The position numbers were made by a program, and so were the translations under genes. A stretch of DNA of 16,038 nt, from the NCBI GenBank assembly GCA_044433365.1, contig JAWXTR010000077.1:1-16038 (forward strand). Direction: 5' to 3'. The stretch's first letter is position 1. Each line of letters opens with the position of its first letter. Below are positions 1 to 8,164 of the stretch, piece by piece. The DNA is from CAMQVM01 sp044433365 (GTDB lineage: Bacteria > Bacteroidota > Bacteroidia > Bacteroidales > Rikenellaceae). Under the pieces are notes generated by a model. It saw nothing but the letters and a program-made list of their open reading frames with translations, was not told the DNA's origin and did no database searches.

Positions 1-174
1 GATATTTTTCACTATTAAATCTCAATATAGAACCACTATATTTTCGATTCAATAGCAAAAAATCTCATCTCCAATAGCACTTTTAAAAATACACCAATAA
101 TTATTTTACCCTACTTAGAAAGCTCAGAATTAAGTAAAATATTTATCAAAACTACTAATTTTTAATTTTATATA

Positions 175-1107
175 ATGCAAACGAAAAATAACCTACTCAA
201 ATCTACATTATCCCTATTTTCAATGGTAGTACCTTTGGCGTTGTGGGCACAAAAACCTATATTACCCGATTTTCATGCTGATCCTTCTGCTCATCAATGG
301 GATGGTAAATATTGGATTTACGCCTCAACAGACGAAAAAGGGAGTACTAGCTGGAAAGAGATGAAGCGTTGGTGGCTCTATAGCTCTACAGATTTAAAAG
401 ATTGGAGTGATGAGGGTGAGATTTTCAGCCTCGAAGAGGTTAGTTGGGCATCAGAATCGGCTTTTGCACCAGATGCTATTAAACGAAATGGCAAATATTA
501 CCTTTTTTTTCCTGCACAAGTACAAATAGGCGTGGCTGTAGCTGACAAACCTAGTGGCCCATATAAAGATATACTTGGCGAGCCACTAATTAAAGAGAGG
601 GAGTGCAAGGGAGTTGCATCTTTCGACCCTACCATATTTATTGATGACGATGAGGCTAAAACCCCATACCTCTACTATGGAGGCGGTGGTGGAGCTGCGG
701 TGGTGGAGCTTGACGATAACCTCACAAAAAGAGTAAGCGAAATTCAAAAAATAGCTCTCGAAGGGTATGGTGAGGGAATTTGGGTGCATAAATATAATGG
801 ACTCTACTATTTTAGCTATCCTAGCCCTTATGATGACGAAGATGGTAACAGAAAACAGCTTTTAGTATACTCTACCGCTCCAACTCCAACAGGGCCATTT
901 ACCTATAGGGGTTCATTTTTAGATAATAAATCAAGAAATTCGCACCATTCAATAATAGAGATAAAAGATAGATGGTATCTATTTTACCACATTGAAGGTC
1001 CTTCGGGCTATGAGCGTAGAGTTTGTATAGATTATTTAGAGTATGATAAGGACGGACTTATCAAACCTGTAAAAATGACAAAAAAAGGAGTCAAGGCGTT
1101 AAAATAG
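175..1107 (+). CDS. Secreted glycoside hydrolase family 43 (copy 1)
   Basis: This 310-residue protein is probably an exo- or endo-acting arabinosidase or xylosidase of family GH43, a five-bladed beta-propeller that attacks plant arabinan or xylan side chains. A signal peptide covers about residues 1-26, ending LALWAQ, so the enzyme is exported. The three expected acidic residues can be placed by family pattern: the base in DFHADPSA (D36), the pKa modulator in SFDPTIF (D151) and the acid in EGIWVHK (E200). The propeller fills the whole protein; no carbohydrate-binding module is attached. It lies 91 bp before a close paralogue in the same direction, so the pair looks like a tandem duplication. 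A Gly-rich stretch, YYGGGGGAAVV at 168-177, replaces the more usual sequence seen in the paralogue and may change substrate fit. The family is clear; the substrate is inference. Confidence 0.9.
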   Translation: MQTKNNLLKSTLSLFSMVVPLALWAQKPILPDFHADPSAHQWDGKYWIYASTDEKGSTSWKEMKRWWLYSSTDLKDWSDEGEIFSLEEVSWASESAFAPDAIKRNGKYYLFFPAQVQIGVAVADKPSGPYKDILGEPLIKERECKGVASFDPTIFIDDDEAKTPYLYYGGGGGAAVVELDDNLTKRVSEIQKIALEGYGEGIWVHKYNGLYYFSYPSPYDDEDGNRKQLLVYSTAPTPTGPFTYRGSFLDNKSRNSHHSIIEIKDRWYLFYHIEGPSGYERRVCIDYLEYDKDGLIKPVKMTKKGVKALK

Positions 1108-1198
1108 CCTACAGAAATCTTCTAAAATATGGCTTTCAGAGCTAATTCGTTAAATTTCAACCATCATCAGCAGTTATCATTACAATAATTATTTATAT

Positions 1199-2116
1199 AT
1201 GAAAAAATCACTATTTCTAATACTTTCATTATTTCTTGCAAGCAGTGTAGCAATTGCACAAAAACAGATATTACCAGATTTCCATGCCGACCCTTCTGCT
1301 CATCAATGGGACGGAAAGTATTGGATTTATCCCTCTACCGATGAGCCAGGAAGCACAAGCTGGGAAGAGATGGAGCGATGGAAGCTCTACAGCTCTACCG
1401 ATTTGGCAGAGTGGAAAGATGAAGGACAAATTTTCAGTCTCGACGATGTTTCATGGGCAAGTAATGCCGCTTTTGCACCCGATGCAGTAAAACGTAATGG
1501 CAAATATTACTTCTTTTTCCCTGCTGGAATGCAGATTGGTGTAGCAGTTTCCGACACACCTACTGGTCAATATAAGGATGCTATTGGCAAACCGCTTATC
1601 TCTACAAAAGAGCATGACAACATCTCAAGTTTCGACCCATGTATCTTTACCGATGATGATGGAACACCATACCTTTACTACGGCAACTCGTGGGGTAAAG
1701 TAGGGTGCGTAAAGCTTAAAGATAATTTGATTGAAAAAGATGGTGAGATTCAAACTTTAATGATAAAAAATTACCATGAGGGAATCTGGGTACATAAACG
1801 CAACGACACCTACTACTTCACCTATCCTAGTATGTATACCGATATTGATGGAAAGAAAAAACAGGTATTGGAGCTAACAACCGCTCCATCGCCAACAGGT
1901 CCTTTCACCTATAGAGGACAGTTTTTCTTTAATAATTCGAGAAATTCTCACCACTCTATCATAGAAATAGAGGATAAGTGGTATCTTTTCTACCATATTG
2001 AAGGGCCATCTCCTTATGAGCGTAGAGTGTGCGTAGAGTATCTAAGATACGAAAAAGATGGCTCAATTAAGATGGTGAATATGACAAAACGAGGTATTAA
2101 AGCTCTTAAAAAATAG
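1199..2116 (+). CDS. Secreted glycoside hydrolase family 43 (copy 2)
   Basis: This 305-residue paralogue of the preceding gene is readable side by side with it along almost its whole length, including identical blocks such as DFHADPSAHQWDGKYWIY and SRNSHHSIIEI. The signal peptide is residues 1-20 (ending SVAIA), with the mature protein starting at Gln. The inferred catalytic residues are D31 (ADPS), D146 (SFDPCIF) and E194 (HEGIWVHK). It has the standard DDDGTPYLYYG motif, which copy 1 has altered by an insertion (DDDEAKTPYLYYG). Differences cluster in the loop after this motif (GNSWGKVG against GGGGAAVV), the sort of place where substrate preference shifts. It probably shares a transcript with copy 1 and perhaps with the acyltransferase 68 bp downstream, since I see no terminator between them. 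The exact activity (arabinofuranosidase, xylosidase, arabinanase) cannot be read from sequence alone. Confidence 0.9.
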   Translation: MKKSLFLILSLFLASSVAIAQKQILPDFHADPSAHQWDGKYWIYPSTDEPGSTSWEEMERWKLYSSTDLAEWKDEGQIFSLDDVSWASNAAFAPDAVKRNGKYYFFFPAGMQIGVAVSDTPTGQYKDAIGKPLISTKEHDNISSFDPCIFTDDDGTPYLYYGNSWGKVGCVKLKDNLIEKDGEIQTLMIKNYHEGIWVHKRNDTYYFTYPSMYTDIDGKKKQVLELTTAPSPTGPFTYRGQFFFNNSRNSHHSIIEIEDKWYLFYHIEGPSPYERRVCVEYLRYEKDGSIKMVNMTKRGIKALKK

Positions 2117-2184
2117 AATTAGGTAGGCTAAACCATTTTTACAAATGACACTAGGTAACAGTATTAATAACAACAAATTAAGAT

Positions 2185-3270
2185 ATGGGACAAAATAGTA
2201 ATAACCTCAAAAGCGAAAGAGTCCAATTTTTGGATTTTACACGTGCTATAGCCTGTTTTATGGTGATATTGGTACACGCTTGCGAATTTTTCTATGTTGG
2301 TGATATAGGAAATTTTTCGGATGATGAGATTTTCTGGGCAAATTTTATTGATAGTGCATTAAGAGCCTGTGTACCTATCTTTGTAATGATGTCGAGCTAT
2401 CTACTGCTTCCTCTAAAAGATGAATTAGAACCTTTTCTTAAAAAAAGATTTACTCGTGTCTTAATACCTTTTGTTGTATGGTCGATATTATATGCCACTA
2501 TCCCTATTTTATGGGGTGGATTAGATGCTACAGGAGTAAAAGAGAGCCTATTGCGACTTACTCACAACTTTAATATGGCATCTGGTCACCTTTGGTATAT
2601 ATATATGTTTATCGGAATATACCTCTTTATGCCTATTATCTCGCCGTGGCTTAAAACAGCAAAAAAACGCCATATTGAATATTTTCTACTGCTTTGGTTT
2701 CTTTCGACTTTCTATCACTACATAAAACATCTTACTGGCGATGAGTTTGGAATACTTGGGCAATGTTATTGGAATGAATTTTACACTCTTTGGTACTTTT
2801 CAGGTCACTTGGGTTATGTTGTACTAGCCTACTATATTCGAGAATATCTAAATTTAACAACAAGTAAAAGCTTGATGATTGGTTTGCCACTATTTCTGAT
2901 AGGTTGGGCAATAACCTATATCTCATTCGACTACTTCTACCCATCTAACGGCGACTTCTACACAATAGAGCTAGGTTGGCGTTTCTGTACTCCAAATGTG
3001 GCAATCTCTACTTTTGCACTATTTATAATGTTTAAATGTATAAAATGTGATAATGCGAAAGTTTCGACAGTTGTTAGTGATATTTCTAAATTGAGCTATG
3101 GAATGTATCTAGCACATATCTTTATGCTTAATTTTGTGTATAGCTTCCTATCTGAAATTTCAAATATTCCATTTAAAATCATCTCAATAGCTATTGTAAC
3201 ATATCTTTTAAGTTATCTTCTGATAAAAATTTTATCGTTTTTCCCTAAAAGTAAATATATTGTTGGATAA
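2185..3270 (+). CDS. Membrane acyltransferase, acyltransferase-3 family
   Basis: This 361-residue integral membrane protein of the acyltransferase-3 (OafA/WecH-like) family transfers acetyl or other acyl groups to sugars of surface polysaccharides or similar acceptors. The family signature R-X10-H is present in the first membrane segment: R20 in FLDFTRAIACF and H31 in VILVHACEFF. About ten hydrophobic segments follow, with HLWYIYMFIGIYLFMP near 145-160 and SYGMYLAHIFML near 310-320 typical of the family. It has no extra SGNH domain, so this is the short form. It follows two secreted GH43 enzymes in the same direction with a 68-bp gap, so co-transcription is plausible. A link between the acyl transfer and the glycosidases is only inference, because these genes often also sit near capsule or lipopolysaccharide loci. 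The gene ends at the convergent hairpin at 3294-3328. Confidence 0.85.
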   Translation: MGQNSNNLKSERVQFLDFTRAIACFMVILVHACEFFYVGDIGNFSDDEIFWANFIDSALRACVPIFVMMSSYLLLPLKDELEPFLKKRFTRVLIPFVVWSILYATIPILWGGLDATGVKESLLRLTHNFNMASGHLWYIYMFIGIYLFMPIISPWLKTAKKRHIEYFLLLWFLSTFYHYIKHLTGDEFGILGQCYWNEFYTLWYFSGHLGYVVLAYYIREYLNLTTSKSLMIGLPLFLIGWAITYISFDYFYPSNGDFYTIELGWRFCTPNVAISTFALFIMFKCIKCDNAKVSTVVSDISKLSYGMYLAHIFMLNFVYSFLSEISNIPFKIISIAIVTYLLSYLLIKILSFFPKSKYIVG

Positions 3271-3293
3271 TACTTTAGCAGAAGCTTATAAAT

Positions 3294-3328
3294 AGGGTCA
3301 TAGGCAAGTAAATTTTGCCAATGACCCT
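3294..3328. terminator. Hairpin between convergent genes, likely bidirectional terminator
   Basis: The arms AGGGTCATAGGCAA (3294-3307) and TTGCCAATGACCCT (3315-3328) pair over 13 of 14 positions with one A/A mismatch and a 7-base loop. It lies between the stop of the acyltransferase (+) and the stop of the receptor gene (-). No long T-run follows on either strand, so its efficiency as an intrinsic terminator is uncertain. Confidence 0.65.
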
Positions 3329-3366
3329 GCATATTAGTACAGAAATGAAGGAGATAAAAAACAATG

Positions 3367-5619
3367 CTAAAATTCAAACATTAATGTTGCACCAAAGGTG
3401 CGTGGGCGACCACGCTGTATAAAGCTATTACCATAGCTTTCAAAATAGAATGCGCCATACTCTTTATCACAAATATTTTTAGCCCATAACTCTAAACCTA
3501 CATTTTTGCATTGTAAAGTAGCCTTTGTATTTACCAAACCGTAATAATCTTGCGATACTGAGTTTGCCTCGTCCCAATATATTTTACCGCTTCCTGTATA
3601 TGAGCAGTTTAGTAAAATATCTTTGAAAAATCCTACTCCTAAGTCAATATTATATGTAGCTCCAAGGCTAAATGTATTTTGCGGAGTGTAAGGGATATAG
3701 TTACCTGTGTAGTCGTCGCTACCATCGTTATACGTTGTAAATTTAGCATTTGTATAGCCATAATTTAGATCGAAAGTAAGGTCGGTTGTGGCGATAGCTG
3801 TAAGTGAAAGTTCTGCACCTATGCTTCGAGCCTCGCCAGCATTGCTAAGCACACGACCTGTTCCTCCATCAACAAATTGTGTAATCTGAACATCGTCGAC
3901 ATCCATATAAAAGAGTGCAATATCGCTTTTTAGACGTCCTCCTACCATCGAAGCTCTATAGCCTAACTCATAGTTCCAACTAGTCTCTGGGCTATACGAC
4001 ACTTGACTATCCATATCAGTAGTAGATTCTGAGCCACTACTCACTCCTGGAATTTCGGTGCTCATCAAGCTACTCTGAATTACATACGAAAACATCTGAA
4101 TATTGTATCCACCAGCTTTATACCCTTTCGAAACAGTGGCATAAGCCATTGCATCGTCAGAAAACTCATATTTTAATGCCACTTTTGGCAAAAACTGAAC
4201 AAAATCTTGATTTAAATCACCCTCTATAACTGGATTGATTGCTGTAGCAAACGCTTCGGGTACATTTTCAATCTCAACATTTCCGTTAATTGTCATAGCG
4301 GTATAATAGTCTAACTTTTGCTTCTCGTAGTCGAGACGACCTCCAACAGTAAGGGAAAGACCATCGGTAAGAAGATTATTGAACGTAGATTGGTGAAAAA
4401 TTGCCCCTCCAACGTTTGGAGTGATATAGGTTCCTGGGTTGAAAATATCGCTATCGGTAAGGGTAAGAGTTACAGTTGAGGGCATTACCATAGAGAATAT
4501 ACTTTGTAACATCTGCACACCATATTGACCAAAAGTAATATCAGCAGTGGTGGTTAAGTCGTCATAAAAACCAAACATTCCCACCGACCATTGATAGTTT
4601 CCGCTATTTAACGAGCGTAGAGCAAACTCTTGAGAGTATGAATTTAGAGTTTTTTGCTGATTGATATTAAACATCGAAGCTACAGTATAGTCTTGATCCA
4701 TCCACATATCATCACGGAGAATTTGAACACCGCTATTTGAGGTGAAAAGCAACTTTTTGCTACGATATTCAAATTGCAGGTTGTTGTTAGAGAGTTTTCG
4801 GTTGTACGAACCCTCGTCGTTGTAATTTACATTATTTATTACGTCATTTTCAGCATCATATATACCGTAAGGATATGCTCCCTCATCGACATAGTCGAAA
4901 GAAGTTGAGAATTTTGCCTTCCAACTATCCGAAATTCTCCAATCTAACTTTAAATTTAAACCTGCCGACTTCTCATAATCCGCCTTTTCACCACTATAAT
5001 CGTTAATAAAGTAACCATCACGCTTTGTGTAGTAGCCATTAACTGCAATACCCAAATTATCGCCAATTTTCGAAAGATTTGATATTTTATATTGTTGCGC
5101 ACCATAATTACCTAAGCCTACCGAAAATTTTAAACCTTGATAGTCTAAAGGTGATTTAGTATATATATTGATAATTCCACCCATTGCATTACGTCCATAT
5201 AGTGTGCCCTGCGCTCCTCTAAGCACCTCGACTCTATCAATACCGTTAAATGCAAAATCAAAAGCACTCATATCGTTATAAGGTACATTGTCAACATATA
5301 TTCCTACAAGCTGCCCTGTACTACGATTACCCATACCACGAAGATATATTGGAGTGGTCATACTTGAGCCATAATCGGGAATAAAAAGATTGGGCACTAT
5401 AGATGATAAATCCTTAATTGACTCTATTTTTCTGTTTTCAATAATTTTTGGAGTTATCTCCGATTTAGCCGATGGAATAGTACGCAAAGAGTTTGTCTCT
5501 TTTGAATTTGAACTCACCACTATCTCACTAATATCGATACCCTTTAGGCTATCTTGATTCTGTGCAAAAAGGTTGTAGCTCGAAAGAAGCATCGAAAATA
5601 GTAAAATTTTTTTAATCAT
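3367..5619 (-). CDS. TonB-dependent outer-membrane receptor
   Basis: This 750-residue receptor has a signal peptide at 1-20 (ending NLFAQ), a plug domain at about 45-156 and a 22-strand-type barrel to the C-terminal Phe (TLMFEF). Plug landmarks are IYLRGMGNRS, GIYVDNVPY, RVEVLRGAQGTLYGRNAMGG and INIYTKSP. A TonB-box-like segment, ISEIVVSS, sits at about 30-37. Such proteins import bound ligands across the outer membrane using energy from TonB. The protein lacks the N-terminal carboxypeptidase-like domain of SusC proteins and has no SusD partner beside it, so it looks more like the siderophore, vitamin or small-ligand class (compare the VSKGYKAGGYN barrel motif). The ligand cannot be told. It is co-directional with kdgK and eda, but a 370-bp gap with hairpins and a probable terminator separates them, so separate control is likely. 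Confidence 0.92.
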   Translation of the reverse strand: MIKKILLFSMLLSSYNLFAQNQDSLKGIDISEIVVSSNSKETNSLRTIPSAKSEITPKIIENRKIESIKDLSSIVPNLFIPDYGSSMTTPIYLRGMGNRSTGQLVGIYVDNVPYNDMSAFDFAFNGIDRVEVLRGAQGTLYGRNAMGGIINIYTKSPLDYQGLKFSVGLGNYGAQQYKISNLSKIGDNLGIAVNGYYTKRDGYFINDYSGEKADYEKSAGLNLKLDWRISDSWKAKFSTSFDYVDEGAYPYGIYDAENDVINNVNYNDEGSYNRKLSNNNLQFEYRSKKLLFTSNSGVQILRDDMWMDQDYTVASMFNINQQKTLNSYSQEFALRSLNSGNYQWSVGMFGFYDDLTTTADITFGQYGVQMLQSIFSMVMPSTVTLTLTDSDIFNPGTYITPNVGGAIFHQSTFNNLLTDGLSLTVGGRLDYEKQKLDYYTAMTINGNVEIENVPEAFATAINPVIEGDLNQDFVQFLPKVALKYEFSDDAMAYATVSKGYKAGGYNIQMFSYVIQSSLMSTEIPGVSSGSESTTDMDSQVSYSPETSWNYELGYRASMVGGRLKSDIALFYMDVDDVQITQFVDGGTGRVLSNAGEARSIGAELSLTAIATTDLTFDLNYGYTNAKFTTYNDGSDDYTGNYIPYTPQNTFSLGATYNIDLGVGFFKDILLNCSYTGSGKIYWDEANSVSQDYYGLVNTKATLQCKNVGLELWAKNICDKEYGAFYFESYGNSFIQRGRPRTFGATLMFEF

Positions 5620-5650
5620 AACACACTAATTTATAGATTTATATACAAAA

Positions 5651-5677
5651 TTGCATAAAAGTTAAATTTTTATGCAA
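5651..5677. promoter_or_regulatory. Inverted repeat in the leader of the receptor gene
   Basis: TTGCATAAAA (5651-5660) and TTTTATGCAA (5668-5677) form a perfect 10-bp inverted repeat with a 7-base spacer, 32-58 bases before the receptor start codon. It could be a repressor operator or a hairpin in the 5' leader. No known operator consensus was recognised. Confidence 0.45.
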
Positions 5678-5776
5678 TATATTGTTTTCTTTATAACAAA
5701 GAAACTATATATTATCATAGGGTACAATAGCTAATATTAGTGATTTTTAAGTTGAGGTTAAACAAAATTGGTTATT

Positions 5777-5816
5777 AGAGTAAAAATGGATTTTAGTCAA
5801 TTTTTACTCTTTTTTT
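5777..5816 (+). terminator. Terminator-like hairpin with T-run on the strand opposite to the genes
   Basis: AGAGTAAAAA (5777-5786) and TTTTTACTCT (5801-5810) pair perfectly around a 14-base loop and are followed on the + strand by T to 5816. It has the form of an intrinsic terminator for + strand transcription, yet no + strand gene lies before it. It may stop an antisense transcript, or act simply as a hairpin in the receptor leader. Confidence 0.45.
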
Positions 5817-5835
5817 GGAACATCTAATAAAAATA

Positions 5836-5950
5836 GTGGGTGACCCACAATCAAAAATCCAGACCATCACCCCTGCTCACAAACGTTATAAGTGGGGGTA
5901 TTGGTCTGGATTGTGTAATTTTAAGTAAATTTCTTTACTTTTGGGTCACC
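5836..5950 (-). ncRNA. Three-stem structured element after eda (terminator and possibly regulatory RNA)
   Basis: Read on the - strand, an outer 9-bp stem (GGTGACCCA with TGGGTCACC, 5942-5950 and 5839-5847) encloses two hairpins. The first is AAGTAAA-GAAA-TTTACTT (5940-5923), whose loop is a GAAA tetraloop only on this strand. The second is an 11-bp stem, AATCCAGACCA with TGGTCTGGATT (5912-5902 and 5866-5856), continued by CCCC/GGGG. The long hairpin is followed by TTTTTG, so it probably terminates the kdgK-eda transcript. An alternative pairing exists: CACAATC (5915-5909) can also pair with GATTGTG (5852-5846), and GTGGGTCACCCAC is itself near-palindromic and is followed by TATTTTTATT. Switching between folds is possible but is inference. 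I matched it to no known RNA family. Confidence 0.55.
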
Positions 5951-5989
5951 ATCTTGAATGGTTTTTAAGCAAATAACCCTACAAAGGAA

Positions 5990-6658
5990 TTATTTTAAAC
6001 CAGCGATAATAGCAAGAGCAAATTTGCATTTTTCAGTAATTGCGGCCCAATTTTGAGCTTTTATTACGTCGTTAGGGAATAGTTGTGAACCCATTCCAAC
6101 ACACATTACACCCGCTTTGAACCATGCAGTAAGGTTCTCTTCTGTTGGTTCAACGGCACCTGTAGCCATAACATTCGACCAAGGTAGTGGAGCTTTGATA
6201 TTTTTCACAAAAGATGGTCCTCCAACATTACCTGCTGGGAATACTTTTGTTAAATCACAACCTAACTCTTGAGCAAAACCAATCTCTGTAACTGAACCGC
6301 AGCCAGGAGTATAAGATACTAGACGACGATTGCAAACCTTAGCAATATCGGCATTTAGATATGGTCCAACAATAAAGTTTGCGCCATTTTGAAGATAAAG
6401 AGCAGCTGTAGGAGCATCGACAATTGAGCCAATACCAAGAATCATCTCTGGACACTCTGCCTTACAAAATTTTATTAGTTCTATAAATACTTCGTGAGCA
6501 AAATCGCCACGGTTTGTAAATTCAAACACTCTTACACCCCCATCGTAACACGCTTTTACCACGTTTTTAGCAACTTCTACATCACTATTATAAAATACAG
6601 GAACCATTCCTGTGGCTTTTATAGCCGCAAATACCTCACTTTTTGAAAATCTAGCCAT
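5990..6658 (-). CDS. eda: 2-keto-3-deoxy-6-phosphogluconate aldolase
   Basis: This 222-residue cytosolic class I aldolase of the KDPG/KHG family cleaves 2-keto-3-deoxy-6-phosphogluconate to pyruvate and glyceraldehyde-3-phosphate, the last step of hexuronate and Entner-Doudoroff breakdown. The Schiff-base lysine is K138 in TKVFPAG, by analogy with the KFFPA motif of characterised enzymes; the supporting glutamate is E46 in VRVFEFTNR. Further barrel motifs are GIGSIVDAPTA (75-85), SYTPGCGSVTE (115-125) and a phosphate-binding end at VMATGAVEPT and CVGMGSQLF. The length is usual for the family. It lies 113 bp after kdgK in the same direction, so substrate kinase and aldolase are encoded together. 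The probable terminator begins about 40 bases after its stop. Confidence 0.93.
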   Translation of the reverse strand: MARFSKSEVFAAIKATGMVPVFYNSDVEVAKNVVKACYDGGVRVFEFTNRGDFAHEVFIELIKFCKAECPEMILGIGSIVDAPTAALYLQNGANFIVGPYLNADIAKVCNRRLVSYTPGCGSVTEIGFAQELGCDLTKVFPAGNVGGPSFVKNIKAPLPWSNVMATGAVEPTEENLTAWFKAGVMCVGMGSQLFPNDVIKAQNWAAITEKCKFALAIIAGLK

Positions 6659-6709
6659 TTTCGTAAATATTTTAAAATACCTTGGTATTATATCAAGGAT
6701 AATTGGTTA

Positions 6710-6724
6710 TTAATGCGAATAAAG
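6710..6724 (+). repeat. Short dispersed repeat TTAATGCGAATAAAG, copy 1
   Basis: This 15-base word sits between kdgK and eda and recurs exactly at 14509-14523, after the NAD(P)H-hydrate repair gene. In both places a copy of the GGGAACTTCTAAAAT-type repeat lies within 30-50 bases. Confidence 0.5.
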
Positions 6725-6751
6725 AAAACTTTAAATTCTAAATTTTTACAT

Positions 6752-6766
6752 ATTTTAGAAGTTACC
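6752..6766 (-). repeat. GGGAACTTCTAAAAT-type repeat, variant on - strand
   Basis: The - strand reads GGTAACTTCTAAAAT, one base different from the shared core of the copies at 8613-8632 and 14570-14589. It lies just after the kdgK stop codon. Confidence 0.4.
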
Positions 6767-6771
6767 ACAAT

Positions 6772-7791
6772 CTATCGTTGAACACGTCCGCTTGCATCAC
6801 CACCAGCGAGTGCCTCAACCTCTTCAATAGATACAAGATTGGCATCTCCGCCAATTGTATGTTTTAGAGCTGAAGCGGCAACCGCAAACTCAAGAGCTTC
6901 GCCTTGATTTGGTTTTGTAAGCAGACCATGAATAATACCACCAGAGAACGAGTCACCACCACCGACACGGTCTACAATAGGTGAAATATCATAACGTTTT
7001 GAGGTATAGAACTCTTCACCGTTATAAATCATAGCTTTCCAACCGTTATGCGAAGCAGAGAACGATTCACGAAGTGTCGAAACTACATATTTAAAGCCAA
7101 ACTGAGTAGCCATCTGTTTGAAAATCTCTTTATAGCCATCAGCATCAGTGCTACCACCCTCAACATCAGCATCAGGTTTAAAACCAAGACATAGCTCAGC
7201 GTCCTCTTCATTGCCGATACAAACATCTACATACTCCATAAGCGGACGCATAGCAGCTTGAGCCTGCTCTTTAGTCCAAAGTTTTTTACGGAAGTTAAGG
7301 TCAACAGAAACAGTTACACCATGACGTTTTGCAGCCTCACAAGCCAAGCGAGTAAGCTCTACCGATTCTGGAGATAGTGCAGGTGTAATACCCGACCAGT
7401 GAAACCAAGCGGCTCCCTCCATAATTGTATCAAAATCAAAATCCGCTTTTGTAGCTGTTGCAATCGACGAAGCAGCACGGTCGTAAATGACTTTTGAAGG
7501 GCGCATAGAGGCACCTGTTTCTAAAAAGTAGATACCAACACGATCGCCCCCACGAGCGATAAAGTCGGTATGAACACCATAGCGGCGAAGTGAGTTTACT
7601 GCACTTTGACCAATTTCATGAGTAGGAAGTTTTGAAACAAAATAGGCGTCGTGACCATAATTTGCGCAGCTAACTGCTACGTTTGCTTCACCCCCACCAT
7701 AAACTACATCAAAATTATCCGACTGAACAAATCTTTCATTGCCTGGAGTCGAAAGGCGAAGAAGAATTTCGCCCATTGTAACTATTTTCAT
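6772..7791 (-). CDS. kdgK: 2-keto-3-deoxygluconate kinase (PfkB family)
   Basis: This 339-residue cytosolic sugar kinase of the PfkB/ribokinase family phosphorylates 2-keto-3-deoxygluconate with ATP, giving the substrate of the aldolase next door. The start chosen is the ATG at 7789-7791, giving MKIVTMGEILLRLSTPGN, which is how the family begins. The open frame continues 24 codons upstream, but that extension is hydrophobic and unlike the family. Motifs are the sugar-binding YGGGEANVAV near residues 31-40 and the anion-hole and catalytic-base motif DRVGGGDSFSGG, with D280 the inferred base. Function is supported by the adjacent eda gene; fructokinase is the main alternative. No uronate isomerase or dehydratase gene is in the window, so the earlier steps must be encoded elsewhere. 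Confidence 0.88.
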   Translation of the reverse strand: MKIVTMGEILLRLSTPGNERFVQSDNFDVVYGGGEANVAVSCANYGHDAYFVSKLPTHEIGQSAVNSLRRYGVHTDFIARGGDRVGIYFLETGASMRPSKVIYDRAASSIATATKADFDFDTIMEGAAWFHWSGITPALSPESVELTRLACEAAKRHGVTVSVDLNFRKKLWTKEQAQAAMRPLMEYVDVCIGNEEDAELCLGFKPDADVEGGSTDADGYKEIFKQMATQFGFKYVVSTLRESFSASHNGWKAMIYNGEEFYTSKRYDISPIVDRVGGGDSFSGGIIHGLLTKPNQGEALEFAVAASALKHTIGGDANLVSIEEVEALAGGDASGRVQR

Positions 7792-7878
7792 CTTTATTAA
7801 ATTTTTATCTGGGAGTTTTTGATGATAAAAATAGCAAAAAAGCTGAAATTTAAAATATCTCAACTAATCTAAAACTTC

Positions 7879-7894
7879 AGGGAATTTCTAAAAT
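7879..7894 (+). repeat. AGGGAATTTCTAAAAT, variant of the dispersed repeat
   Basis: It differs by one base from the shared AGGGAACTTCTAAAAT of the exact copies at 8613-8632 and 14570-14589, and lies upstream of kdgK. Confidence 0.4.
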
Positions 7895-8164
7895 CTATCA
7901 AAATCCAGAATTTAGAACTCTCCTTTATCATTAAAACTCTCACTCGTTATTTATGAAATTATATTATTTTGCTAATTAAGGTTTGAGAAGAAATCTTCCG
8001 TTATTAGCAAGCAAAGCAAAGTGTTAAGTAAAAACAAACATTTTTTACTAGCTCACTAAAGTCTTTTCAAAAAAGCACAATAAAAGTTTATTTTAAACCA
8101 CTTTTATAGAAAAAACAACATTAATTATCAAACCTTATCCTCATTACTCACTAAACTAAGAGCA

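Noticed and set aside
586..789. Open frame on - strand inside the first GH43 gene
   Set aside because: It lies antisense to clear catalytic motifs and has no family resemblance; treated as a shadow.
1254..1490. Second + frame inside the second GH43 gene
   Set aside because: Out-of-frame reading of a well-conserved enzyme; no start context or family match.
2732..2944. Open frame on - strand inside the acyltransferase gene
   Set aside because: Antisense shadow of membrane-segment codons.
175..5619. Polysaccharide utilisation locus of the SusC/SusD type
   Set aside because: The receptor lacks the SusC N-terminal domain, no SusD lipoprotein is present, and the GH43 genes are convergent to it with a terminator between.
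5620..5989. Cobalamin or other known riboswitch before the TonB-dependent receptor
   Set aside because: I looked for a B12-box-like conserved core and did not see one; the structured element does not match a riboswitch I know.
7792..7863. N-terminal extension of kdgK by 24 codons
   Set aside because: The extension is hydrophobic and aromatic and unlike PfkB kinases, whose natural start MKIVTMGE is at 7791.
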